The notes under the pieces: model-generated | What the model was told of the DNA's origin: nothing | What the model saw: only the letters and a program-made list of their open reading frames with translations | Databases searched by the model: none | In this document: positions 1 through 7,220 of the stretch, piece after piece | Position numbering within the stretch: position 1 is the first letter of the stretch | How the letters are laid out: every line of letters begins with the position of its first letter | Origin: Stygiobacter sp043807765 | GTDB lineage: Bacteria; Bacteroidota; Ignavibacteria; Ignavibacteriales; Melioribacteraceae | NCBI GenBank assembly: GCA_043807765.1 | Contig: JAZDFQ010000062.1 | Span: forward strand, 1 to 64,000 | DNA: 64,000 bases | Reading direction: 5' to 3' | Program-made: the position numbers and the translations under genes

Positions 1-63
1 ATACTTTCTAGCCAATAAATTGGTAAATACTCTGTGAGCAAGAATTCTCCGTAGGTTTTCCAT
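1..63 (-). CDS. 5' end of an unknown gene, cut by window edge
   Basis: The first 21 codons of a minus-strand gene are visible (MENLRRILAHRVFTNLLARK and onward) and run off the left edge. The start is well supported: a textbook AGGAGG lies about 8 nt upstream of the ATG. The fragment is basic (four Arg and one Lys in 21 residues) and has no recognisable domain. It lies downstream of the integrase gene and its partner on the same strand, separated from them by about 250 bp that could hold its own promoter. Function unknown. Confidence 0.55.
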   Translation of the reverse strand, partial: MENLRRILAHRVFTNLLARKY

Positions 64-173
64 TTTAACCTCCTATTATTTTACAATGCTGATATTATTA
101 TTTGCGTTACACTTTAGTGCATTGTTAAACTAAAGCCTAACCTATGTTTAACTTCCATGACACCATTTTAATT

Positions 174-242
174 CGATGTCTATATTTAGCTAAAAATGTC
201 TATATATAGGAAATGTTTTTGCTTTTCCTTATATAAGGAAAA
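174..242. promoter_or_regulatory. direct repeats plus 20-bp perfect palindrome upstream of the edge gene
   Basis: Between the 117-residue ORF and the edge gene lie two copies of ATGTCTATAT (near 175 and 197, about 22 bp apart) followed by the perfect palindrome TTTTCCTTATATAAGGAAAA at 223-242. The direct repeats could be operator sites for the minus-strand gene that starts at 63. The palindrome could be a bidirectional stem-loop or an operator. No attC-like site with correctly ordered core boxes could be assembled here, although single GCCTAAC/GTTAAAC boxes occur near 124-142. Confidence 0.3.
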
Positions 243-312
243 AAACACTTCCCTTATCTGTATAATTACGGGGCTCAATCGGTAATCATTATTTATTTCC
301 ATTTAATTATTT

Positions 313-666
313 CTATAACAACTCTATCCTATCACCAAATCCTAGACTTATTGCTTCTCCATATGGCAGATGCCATAATTGTTTTTTCTTATCCCAAATT
401 CCACCGGCACTTCGTACCAACCTACCGGCTTCAACTTCTCCGTACGCTACTCTTATTCCTACTATTTTATTACCCGGTATTCTGGTTTTATCCAAATCCC
501 ATGGCTCGTTTTCTATAATTAATTCAACAGTTTTTAATTTTCTTTTGTTTTGCAAATCATACTTATATCTTACACACAATAAAGCATTTCCATATTTTTT
601 TACCCATTTACTCGTCCCCGGTTTACCGGCTAACATTGTTTTTGTCGTATAATAAATCATTTGCAC
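313..666 (-). CDS. small hypothetical protein co-directional with the integron integrase
   Basis: A 117-residue soluble, basic protein. The start is GTG at 666 or, two codons later, ATG at 660; neither has a strong ribosome site. The C-terminal half contains a pattern with an RSAGGIWDKKKQLWHLPYG core followed by a GFGDRI segment. By eye this resembles small uncharacterised proteins seen in several phyla (AGGxWDxxxKLWxLPYG), but I do not recognise a function. The gene starts 8 bp after the integrase stop codon on the same strand, so co-transcription is likely and it may be an accessory factor or passenger of the recombinase. No signal peptide or membrane segment is visible. Confidence 0.6.
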   Translation of the reverse strand: MQMIYYTTKTMLAGKPGTSKWVKKYGNALLCVRYKYDLQNKRKLKTVELIIENEPWDLDKTRIPGNKIVGIRVAYGEVEAGRLVRSAGGIWDKKKQLWHLPYGEAISLGFGDRIELL

Positions 667-674
667 TTCAATTT

Positions 675-1664
675 TTATATTAAATCAGCCGGGCTTTGCA
701 CACCTAACCCGCCTTTCTTTAATACGTGTGTATAAATCATGGTCGTCTTTACATCTTTGTGCCCAAGTAATTCTTGAACTGTCCTTATATCATATCCGGC
801 TTGCAATAATTGCGTTGCAAAAGAATGTCTTAATGTATGGCAGCTGGCGGGTTTTGCTATTCCGGCTTTTCTTACCGCTTCTTTTACTGCTTTTTGTAAA
901 ACAGTCTCGTAAATATGATGTCTTCTCAATTTTCCATCTTCAGGGTCTACAGATAAATGTTCAGAAGGAAATACAAATTGCCAACCCCATTCTCTATCCG
1001 CATTTGGATATTTCCGTCCTAATGCATTAGGTAAATGAGCGCGGCCATTTCCTTTTCGAATATCTTGTTCATGTAGTCTTTTAACTTCTTCTAAATGTTT
1101 TTTTAATTGATCAACTATTCTCTCCGGTAACATTGTTACCCGGTCTTTATCACCCTTAGAATCTCTTATCGTAACTTGATTGTAAATAAAATCAATGTCC
1201 TTCACCCTAAGCTTAAGACACTCATTCAAACGAAGCCCCGAACCATATAGCAAATTTGCCATTATCCAATATGTCCCCTTTAATTGTGCCATTAACTTTA
1301 TTATTTCTTCCCGTCCAAGTATAACCGGTAATCTCTCAGATTTCTTTGCCCATGTTAATTCACCAAAATCACCAAGATTCTTTTTAAGTACTCTCTTGTA
1401 CAAAAATACTATTGCGCATAATGCCTGGTTTTGCGTGCTTGAAGAAACATGCTGGTTAATCGCAAGATGCTCCAAATAATTTTTTATTTCCACTTCACCT
1501 AATTCATTTGGGTGCTGCTTATTATTAAATACGATAAACTTTTTTATCCATCCTACATAACTTTCCTCTGTTTTATTAGCATAATGACTCGTTCGCATAG
1601 AAATACGCACTTGGTCTAACAGCTTAATCTTTTTTTCATCTTTTTTTATTGCTTGGTCGTTCAT
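675..1664 (-). CDS. intI: integron-type tyrosine recombinase (IntI)
   Basis: A 329-residue tyrosine recombinase. An N-terminal SAM-like core-binding domain spans roughly residues 12-100 and the catalytic domain 115-320. Catalytic residues are visible: Arg145 in GSGLRLNECLKLRVKDIDF, Lys170, His276-x-x-Arg279 in HTLRHSFATQLLQ, His302 in LLGHKD, and nucleophile Tyr311 in TTMIYTHVL. What marks it as an integron integrase rather than XerC/D is the extra segment before the HxxR box (about residues 205-250, LPNALGRKYPNA ... FVFPS ... RRHHIYE), which closely parallels IntI1. In integrons this enzyme recombines attC with attI sites to capture gene cassettes. No cassette array or attC site could be recognised on either side, so it is either a cassette-free integron or a relict. 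The ATG lacks a clear Shine-Dalgarno. Confidence 0.93.
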   Translation of the reverse strand: MNDQAIKKDEKKIKLLDQVRISMRTSHYANKTEESYVGWIKKFIVFNNKQHPNELGEVEIKNYLEHLAINQHVSSSTQNQALCAIVFLYKRVLKKNLGDFGELTWAKKSERLPVILGREEIIKLMAQLKGTYWIMANLLYGSGLRLNECLKLRVKDIDFIYNQVTIRDSKGDKDRVTMLPERIVDQLKKHLEEVKRLHEQDIRKGNGRAHLPNALGRKYPNADREWGWQFVFPSEHLSVDPEDGKLRRHHIYETVLQKAVKEAVRKAGIAKPASCHTLRHSFATQLLQAGYDIRTVQELLGHKDVKTTMIYTHVLKKGGLGVQSPADLI

Positions 1665-2148
1665 AATTATGCATCAATAATTATTGTAAAGCACCCTTAC
1701 AACAAACGGACATTTTATTTATTCTAAAGAAAATCTATTTGCAGTACAGTTTACTTCATAACTCATTCTTCATAACTCAAAACTGCTTTTCCGGCTTCCC
1801 TAGTAGTTGTATTGAATGGAACCCCGTTGTCTGTTTGCAACTTAGTAATTGAAGTTTTGAATATCAAGCACAAAATTTCGTAAGTAAAATTTTTGTAAAA
1901 AAAAGCTAAGAATGCTGAAAGCTGAATGCTATAAGCTGTAAAAAACATTCAGAACATATACTTTCTACTTTCCACCCTCAACTTTTCAGTACTATGAATC
2001 AAGTATCCAAATCACAAATCCTTTTACAGCTTTTTAATCTAATACAGAACTCTAGTCATGCACAACAGATAATCTCCTAGAGTCCTGTATCATTAATTCG
2101 GCATCTAACATCCATATCGTAAATCCAGAATCAAAAATCCAATATCCT
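1665..2148. other. 484-bp gap upstream of the integrase gene; no gene seen
   Basis: This is where attI and a cassette promoter would normally lie. The stretch is AT-rich with degenerate repeat phrases (CATAACTCA-type at about 1757-1790, GCTGAATGCT-type at about 1906-1935, AATCCA/ATATCC phrases near 2103-2145). I found no pair of RYYYAAC and GTTRRRY boxes spaced like an attC site. The short ORFs here look like chance. Confidence 0.5.
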
Positions 2149-2832
2149 TTATACTATCTCCGCACTGAACGTATTTGCGTAGTTAACCGGCAAATCATCT
2201 TCATCAAATGTCAGCACCGTAGCAAATACCTTTTTACTGCCATACTTCAAAATAATGTCACTGTTTGCCGTAGAAACAAAATTATTCATCTCTAATTCCG
2301 TTTCTAAATTAATCGCAACTTTTGTAGAACTTAGTGCAATTATTTTAAGCTTATCTTCAAGCGCGTTTACCGGCTCCGTTAATATTACAACCAAAATAGA
2401 CATCATCTTTTTCTCTATTTCAATATCAACGGTAGAAGCTTCGGTTAAAGGTTTTAGTTTTAGTATCAAATGGTCGCCTGTCATAGTTAAAGTATCCACT
2501 TTCACACCTATTCCTTTGTCCGGTGTTACCTTTGGGTCTTTGGCAAGTGTTCCATTCTTAAATGCGTTGTAATTCAAAGAAACCAATCCCGGGAATATTT
2601 GCTTTCCCAGCTGTGTCTGCCAGATTGCTTTAAGATATGGGTTATTGTTCACCATCGAAGCAAATTGACACGCGAACTTAAATGTGTCTGTTCTCATTTT
2701 AAATTCATCGGTTTCCGGTTTTTTGTATCTGGCTCTTTTGGAGATATAATTCTTATTGCCCCTCTCTCTAAAAACGGCATCTCCAAACTTTCCTCTTATA
2801 GAGCCAAAGTATTTTTGATTAAACTCTGCCAT
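2149..2832 (-). CDS. hypothetical protein, DUF6266-like N-terminus
   Basis: A 227-residue soluble protein with no signal peptide. The start is ATG with AAGGAA about 9 nt upstream. The N-terminal 60 residues (GSIRGKFGDAVFRERGNKNY then a basic SKRARYKKPETDEF) resemble by eye the DUF6266 group of Bacteroidota proteins, which begin with a G-x-x-x-G-K-x-G-x-x-V block followed by a R/K/P-rich stretch. The rest is beta-rich and ends in an acidic tail (FDEDDLPVNYANTF). Function unknown. It sits alone between the integrase region and the repeat-rich segment, with no co-directional partner close by. Confidence 0.6.
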   Translation of the reverse strand: MAEFNQKYFGSIRGKFGDAVFRERGNKNYISKRARYKKPETDEFKMRTDTFKFACQFASMVNNNPYLKAIWQTQLGKQIFPGLVSLNYNAFKNGTLAKDPKVTPDKGIGVKVDTLTMTGDHLILKLKPLTEASTVDIEIEKKMMSILVVILTEPVNALEDKLKIIALSSTKVAINLETELEMNNFVSTANSDIILKYGSKKVFATVLTFDEDDLPVNYANTFSAEIV

Positions 2833-2910
2833 TATTCTATTTCCTTATTTTTTTTGTAAATCATTCATGTAATTATTTAAAGTATATCCGCGGCAATTAT
2901 AATTAGCAAC

Positions 2911-3202
2911 CTCAGAAATATTAAGACTCAGTCATGGTGAGCAATGTTGTCAGGTTAAGAGATATTTATTCTATAGCGCTGACCTTTAGGTCAGCGAACA
3001 AATCAAAAGTATTAGCGGCTTTAGCCACAAATAATGCGACTAAAGTCGAAAATCTTTTTTTACTTCTCAACGGGCTAAAGCCCGTTGCAATTTCCTTATC
3101 CTGACGGCATTGGTCATGGTGAGCCTGTAGAACCATGACACTACAAACTAAATTATCACACTTCAACAAGCTCAGTGCGACTCAAAAATAATTTTTCTGA
3201 AG
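2911..3202. repeat. MITE-like element (family A), carrying a nested hairpin repeat
   Basis: Starts CTCAGAAATATTAAG and ends TTTTTCTGAAG, imperfect terminal inverted repeats of about 12 bp. Internal phrases include GTCATGGTGAGC, GAACCATGAC, CACTACAAACTAAATT and GCTCAGTGCGAC. The same order is found at 13519-13658. Here the GTCATGGTGAGC phrase occurs twice (near 2931 and 3113), bracketing a composite hairpin block, as if the block had been inserted inside the element. Confidence 0.55.
2976..3090 (+). repeat. composite hairpin repeat, type I
   Basis: Four hairpins in a row, most with the loop TTTA or TAAA: CGCTGACC-TTTA-GGTCAGCG (2977-2996), GGC-TTTA-GCC (3017-3026), CGAC-TAAA-GTCG (3037-3048) and CAACGGGC-TAAA-GCCCGTTG (3068-3087). 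The phrase GAAAATCTTT follows the third. The same order in reverse orientation, with different arm sequences, is at about 10905-11010. Confidence 0.65.
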
Positions 3203-3250
3203 TCTCAATTAATAACTCACCTTACGCATGGATTTGAGCTTTTGTATCCT

Positions 3251-3345
3251 TTGGACTAAAGTCCATATTGTTTTTCGCTTTTTTCTAACCCCAGGCTTAA
3301 GTCTGGGGTTAATACATCGGCAATAAACTTAGGCTTTAGCCGTAT
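3251..3345 (+). repeat. composite hairpin repeat, type II
   Basis: Three hairpins: TGGAC-TAAA-GTCCA (3252-3265), AACCCCAG-GCTTAAGT-CTGGGGTT followed by AAT (3287-3313), and GGC-TTTA-GCC near 3333. A second copy with changed but still complementary middle arms lies at 7086-7178. Confidence 0.6.
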
Positions 3346-3410
3346 TTTGCGTAACATAAGTTAATCAGTCAAATCCGCGTTCTATTTTTTTTTTTGAAAT
3401 GTGTCTTCAT

Positions 3411-3632
3411 TTATTTTGCTTCATTCCTTCTCGGTGGTTCTCTATAATTATTAGCCTCCCTAAACACCCCAAGCCTAAGAAGAAATAAGTTGGTAACGAA
3501 GGATAACCGAAGCATTAGCGACTTTAGTCCGGCTTTTGCTCGAGTCTCCACCGTCTTTTGATCGAATTTCAATCGGGAAACCTCTCTCCTCAAATCAATA
3601 GTTTCACTAATTATTATTAACTCTGTACGCAT
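3411..3632 (-). CDS. possible small gene, 73 residues
   Basis: The first 35-40 residues (RTELIIISETIDLRREVSRL and on) look protein-like, amphipathic and charged. The rest runs through a GACTTTAGTC hairpin repeat, which suggests the reading frame has been overrun by a repeat or is a chance ORF. The upstream ribosome site (AAGAG) is weak. No family recognised. Reported as doubtful. Confidence 0.22.
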   Translation of the reverse strand: MRTELIIISETIDLRREVSRLKFDQKTVETRAKAGLKSLMLRLSFVTNLFLLRLGVFREANNYREPPRRNEAK

Positions 3633-3734
3633 ATCAATTCTCTTTTTTATTATTTAAACAATCTCAAATAGTAAAAATGGACACAGTTATAATTCAAAAC
3701 GTTTTGTAAATTAAAACGTGCTTTACCAGTTGTT

Positions 3735-4735
3735 TAGTAGGTAAAATATAATTGCACCGACCTTTAGGTCGGTGGACAAAAGAAAATCTTTGACGGCTTT
3801 AGCCACATTGGTACGGTTATTAAGCCGAAAATTTTTTTTGTGAGACTTGGTACCCCCGCCTGCCAAAGTATATTCTACATGGCGGGCAGGTTAGAGTCGT
3901 TGTGGCTCATTTTCTTATGTTTTCTTTTGCCGCTTAGACGCTAACTTACCCGCTATGTATAAGTAATGTTGTCAGATTAGTAGGTGAAAATATAATTGCA
4001 CCGACCTTTAGGTCGGTGTACAAAAGAAAATCTTTACCGGCTTTAGCCACATTGGTACGGTTATTAAGCCGAAAATTATTTTTTGTGAAACTTGGTACCC
4101 CCGCCTGCCAAAGTATATTCTACATGGCGGGCAGGTTAGAGTCGCTGTGGCTCATTTTCTTATGTTTTCTTTTGCCTCTTAGACGCTATGTAGAAGTAAT
4201 GCTGTTTGGTTAGTAGGTAAAAATATAATTGCACCGACCTTTAGGTCGGTGGACAAAAGAAAATCTTTGACGGCTTTAGCCACATTGAACAATTGCACCG
4301 ACCTTTAGGTCGGTGGACAAAAGAAAATCTTTGACGACTTTAGCCACATTGGTACGGTTATTAAGCCGAAAATTATTTTTTGTGAAACTTGGTGCCCCCG
4401 CCTGCCAAAGTATATTCTACTTGGCGGGCAGGTTAGAGTCATTGTGGCTCATTTTCTTATGTTTTCTTTTGCCGCTTAGACGCTAACTTAACCGATATAT
4501 AGAAGTAATGCTGTCAGGTTAGTTGGTAAAAATATAATTGCACCGACCTTTAGGTCGGTGGACAAAAGAAAATCTTTGACGACTTTAGCCACATTGGTAC
4601 GGTTATTTAGCCGAAAATTATTTTTTGTGAAACTTGGTACCCCCGCCTGCCAAAGTATATTCTACATGGCGGGCAGGTTAGAATCTTTGTGGCTCATTTT
4701 CTTATGTTTTCTTTTGCCGCCTAAACGCTGTCGCT
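3735..4735 (+). repeat. tandem array of about 240-bp hairpin-rich units (four full copies plus one partial)
   Basis: Anchored on the palindrome CACCGACC-TTTA-GGTCGGTG, which starts at 3755, 3999, 4232, 4296 and 4541. Spacings are 244, 233, 64 and 245 bp, so there are four long monomers and one 64-bp internal duplication. Each monomer continues with GGCTTTAGCC (mutated to GACTTTAGCC in the last two copies), ACGGTTATTAAGCCG, an imperfect GC-rich hairpin (CCCGCCTGCC ... GGCGGGCAGG), and CATTTTCTTATGTTTTCTTT. Copies are nearly identical, which implies recent duplication. Short ORFs inside (e.g. 4016-4213 and the 5' part of an ORF at 4558) follow the repeat and are not considered genes. The array ends about 120 bp before the sigma-like gene. 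Confidence 0.85.
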
Positions 4736-4855
4736 ATTTAGATGGGCCATCAGCGTTCTTTCTCATGGTCAAAAAAATATTTTCCTTTTATGGCAATTTC
4801 TTGCCTCTTAGCCTGTTTAAATAGAAAAACATTATTCACATTCATGGAGGGACTA

Positions 4856-5461
4856 TTGAACCTCGAAGAAAAAAACCGGCGTATCAAATTCGCAGAACAG
4901 TTTTTGCAAGAAAACTCCTTTGGAGCCCTTCTTTACTGCTGCAAGTGGAATGGAACCAACGGAAGATCTTTTCGTGATATTCTCCCGGAAGATTTTATCA
5001 TGATAATTCTGGAGAAAATTCTCGAAGGCAAAACCTGTAATACCGGCTCTTACATTCGCTTTAGAGACTCAATCTATTTTCATTTAAAGATGGCTATGCT
5101 TAATTACTTCTATCCTAAAAATGGAAAAGAATTTGTTGACTTGGATTTAAACGAAGATTCATCTCAAACCAACCCCAATTCACTTCAAATCGAAGAGGAA
5201 CTTTCCTACTGTTCCGAATCATTTCTCGATGATTTCGAATCTGATGATTTGGTAGAAAAAGTTTATGCCCTCTTCGATCCCGATACCGAAGTCGAAGAAA
5301 TTATGTATCTCGAAGAATTTCTCAAAGGAGGTAAAAGAGAAAATATAGCTCAATCACTTGGTATCACTCAAGATGAGTGCACTGTTATTAAAAAACGGAC
5401 TTATCGTAAAATGGTAGAAAGATGGATTAAAAAATATAGAATGGAGATTATCAATGAATAA
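4856..5461 (+). CDS. sigma-70-like (ECF-type) regulatory protein
   Basis: About 200 residues when begun at TTG 4856, which has GGAGG 5 nt upstream. The in-frame ATG at 4844 contains that ribosome site, and the frame further upstream lies in the repeat array. The N-terminal part has a region-2-like sequence (PEDFIMIILEKIL, then helices YIRFRDSIYFHLKMAMLNYF), followed by an acidic linker. The C-terminus has a region-4-like helix-turn-helix (GKRENIAQSLGITQDECTVI then KKRTYRKMVERW). This fits a divergent ECF sigma factor or sigma-like regulator, but sequence identity to known groups is not obvious by eye. The stop overlaps the next gene by ATGAATAA (8 bp), so the two are translationally coupled. 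Likely a module with the small protein and the ImmA/IrrE protease downstream. Confidence 0.6.
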   Translation: MNLEEKNRRIKFAEQFLQENSFGALLYCCKWNGTNGRSFRDILPEDFIMIILEKILEGKTCNTGSYIRFRDSIYFHLKMAMLNYFYPKNGKEFVDLDLNEDSSQTNPNSLQIEEELSYCSESFLDDFESDDLVEKVYALFDPDTEVEEIMYLEEFLKGGKRENIAQSLGITQDECTVIKKRTYRKMVERWIKKYRMEIINE

Positions 5462-5825
5462 GGGCATTCTCAAAAAGCAAGTCGCAGAACTTCTTTTGAA
5501 TCCTTTTGTTTTATCTGAAGAAGAAGCTAAAGAACAGCTTCAGCTTATGGGTGTAGATATCAACAGCGTTACTAATAAGTTAAATGCCTTCCAAAGAAAA
5601 CTGAATGGTCTCTCGGCTCTTCTGGAAGGTGAAAAGAAAAAAATCGAGTTTCAAAATAAGTATGAACAGTTCAAAGAAAATTCAGTACACAACAATGATG
5701 ATCTGCTAAATGATGGGTACAGACTGGCAGCAAGAAAACAATCCGGTACTAACGATGCAGATATCAAAGGAGAAGCAGAAGACGCTCAACTATTAAAACG
5801 AATCACAGAAAAGAATTTGGAGTAG
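5454..5825 (+). CDS. small helical protein coupled to the sigma-like gene
   Basis: A 123-residue, highly charged, predominantly helical protein without signal peptide or membrane segment. Residues 17-36 (LSEEEAKEQLQLMGVDIN) followed by a long heptad-like stretch (about 40-75, KLNAFQRKLNGLSALLEGEK) suggest a coiled coil. The N-terminal pattern resembles by eye small proteins encoded beside ImmA/IrrE peptidases in other bacteria. The start overlaps the sigma-like gene by 8 bp. Its position between a sigma-like protein and a cytoplasmic metalloprotease suggests an anti-sigma, antitoxin or protease-substrate role; that is inference, and no known family is recognised. Confidence 0.6.
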   Translation: MNKGILKKQVAELLLNPFVLSEEEAKEQLQLMGVDINSVTNKLNAFQRKLNGLSALLEGEKKKIEFQNKYEQFKENSVHNNDDLLNDGYRLAARKQSGTNDADIKGEAEDAQLLKRITEKNLE

Positions 5826-6188
5826 ATCATCAAAAAATTGCACCAGTCATGGTGAGCTTGTCGAACCATGACACTACAAACTAAATTGTCACACTTCAAT
5901 TGGTTCAGTTTGAAAGTAATTAATTATTCAATTGGTTCAATTAAATAGTAGGCAAAAGCAATTCAATCTTATATCATCTGCAGTCATCATAATAAATCCC
6001 TATAATCCGCGTTCTATTCTATTATAATTGAATTGCTTTCTGTTTTTTTAATTCTTACTCATAACTCAAAACTAAACTCATAACTCAAAATTCATAACTC
6101 AAAACTAAACTCATAACTCATAACTCAAAACTCAAAACTAAACTAACTACTCATAACTCAAAATTATTAACTCATAACTAGTATACAC
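5826..6188. repeat. 363-bp gap with a partial MITE-like copy and degenerate direct repeats
   Basis: 5843-5905 repeats the core of MITE family A (GTCATGGTGAGC, GAACCATGACACTACAAAC, AAATTGTCACACTTCAA) without its ends. AATCCGCGTTCTATT at 6004-6018 is a phrase also found at 3372 and, with changes, at 9715 and 10792. From about 6053 to 6180 a degenerate tandem repeat of CTCATAACTCAAAACTAAA fills the space up to the ImmA/IrrE start. No gene is visible. Confidence 0.6.
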
Positions 6189-6974
6189 ATGCTTGCTAAA
6201 GCTAATGCCAACTTGTTAATCCATAAGTACGGTTTCACAAAACCGCAAGACATCCAGCTGGAAAACCTCATCTATGCGGAAAACCTTTATATCAAAGAAG
6301 ATTTTCTTCATAGTTACGAGGCTAGACTGGTTTTTAACCATACCAATGGGATTATTACGGTTAGCAAAACTATTTCGGAACCTCGCCAGAAGAATTTCCT
6401 TTTAGCTCACGAGCTGGGTCATTTTATTAACGAGCGTAAAGATTCAATCGTTTCACCCGGTCAAAATTATCAGTCAATTCGCTGCGGCTTTGCCGAGTTA
6501 TATGGCTCTAATTATAATAACATCCGGGAAAAAAATGCTAATGTGTTTGCCGGCGAATTGCTCATGCATGAGCCATGGTTCCTTAGTTTTGCCGCAAAGA
6601 GAAAATTTGGCGCTGGATTAGTATTAGAAATCGCCGATCATTTTACTGTTTCCCTTACTGCCGCCGCGTTAAAGTACTCCCTTATTGGTCAGCGTGAGTG
6701 TGCTGTTGTTTTTTGCAAAGATGGCTTTGTCGAATGGAGCAGCATCAATAAGGCTTTCAAATATCAATATATCCGGAGCAAAAGCAAGGTTGCTTCTCTT
6801 AGTTATGCTCTTGATTTCTTCTCCGGTAAACCGGTACCCTCTGCGCCCGAAGAAATACCGGCTGAAGCTTGGTTCATAGAGTGCGGCAGCTTAAATAAAA
6901 AAGATATGCTTTTGGAGTTCTGCTATCCAATGCCTAATTATAATTCGGTTCTCGTAATCATTTGGATGAGATAA
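6189..6974 (+). CDS. ImmA/IrrE-family metallo-endopeptidase
   Basis: A 261-residue cytoplasmic protein. The zinc motif HELGH is at residues 74-78, preceded by the strand FNHTNGIITVSK, with the third ligand region EKNANVFAGELLM (Glu about 114), which matches the usual E-xx-AN-xFAxxLLMP pattern of the family. The C-terminal 100 residues form an additional domain not seen in minimal ImmA proteins. ImmA cleaves an ICEBs1 repressor and IrrE/PprI cleaves DdrO, so a substrate transcription factor is expected nearby. The sigma-like and coiled proteins upstream are the natural candidates. The start ATG lacks a Shine-Dalgarno and directly follows a degenerate tandem repeat. Confidence 0.85.
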   Translation: MLAKANANLLIHKYGFTKPQDIQLENLIYAENLYIKEDFLHSYEARLVFNHTNGIITVSKTISEPRQKNFLLAHELGHFINERKDSIVSPGQNYQSIRCGFAELYGSNYNNIREKNANVFAGELLMHEPWFLSFAAKRKFGAGLVLEIADHFTVSLTAAALKYSLIGQRECAVVFCKDGFVEWSSINKAFKYQYIRSKSKVASLSYALDFFSGKPVPSAPEEIPAEAWFIECGSLNKKDMLLEFCYPMPNYNSVLVIIWMR

Positions 6975-7010
6975 CCGCACCCGGTAATTTTAAGAAAAAT
7001 AATACTGTGG

Positions 7011-7069
7011 CATGGCACTTTCCGGCTTCCTAATTTTTTCTGCCCGGAAGCCGGACCAATGTTGCCATG
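7011..7069. terminator. long nested stem-loop after the ImmA/IrrE gene
   Basis: CATGGCA (7011-7017) pairs with TGCCATG (7063-7069), and inside it TCCGGCTTCC (7021-7030) pairs perfectly with GGAAGCCGGA (7046-7055). It begins about 36 bp after the protease stop codon. There is no long T run after it, so it may be a transcript-end structure or another hairpin repeat rather than a classical terminator. Confidence 0.45.
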
Positions 7070-7085
7070 TTAAAAACATTAGGTT

Positions 7086-7178
7086 TTGGACTAAAGTCCT
7101 ATTGGAGATGCTATACTTATAACCCCGCGTTTAAGCGCGGGGTTAATGCAAGATAAAATGAATGGGCTTTAGCCCACA
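7086..7178 (+). repeat. composite hairpin repeat, type II (second copy)
   Basis: GGAC-TAAA-GTCC (7088-7099), AACCCCGCG-TTTAAG-CGCGGGGTT followed by AAT (7121-7147), and TGGGC-TTTA-GCCCA (7163-7176). Same order and spacing as 3251-3345, with both arms of the middle and last hairpins changed in a compensating way. Confidence 0.65.
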
Positions 7179-7220
7179 ACTTAACCGTCAGCTTTGGAAA
7201 CCGGACTGAAAAACAATTTC

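Noticed and set aside
124..152. attC-like boxes GTTAAAC, GCCTAAC and GTTTAAC
   Set aside because: The boxes match RYYYAAC/GTTRRRY individually but are in the wrong order and only a few bases apart, so they cannot form an attC hairpin.
2966..3169. 67-codon minus-strand ORF
   Set aside because: Lies across the type I hairpin repeat and MITE-like element; no ribosome site and no protein-like composition.
3735..4735. CRISPR-like array
   Set aside because: Units are about 240 bp with internal hairpins and no unique spacers; not a CRISPR. No CRISPR array was found elsewhere.
4016..4824. Two ORFs (4016-4213 and 4558-4824) with nearly identical proteins (KRKSL-x-x-LATLVRLxSRKLFF)
   Set aside because: They are translations of the tandem hairpin repeat units; the similarity follows the repeat, and no ribosome sites precede them.
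4742..4855. 5' extension of the sigma-like reading frame
   Set aside because: The extra 38 codons start at the end of the repeat array; TTG 4856 with GGAGG upstream is the better start.
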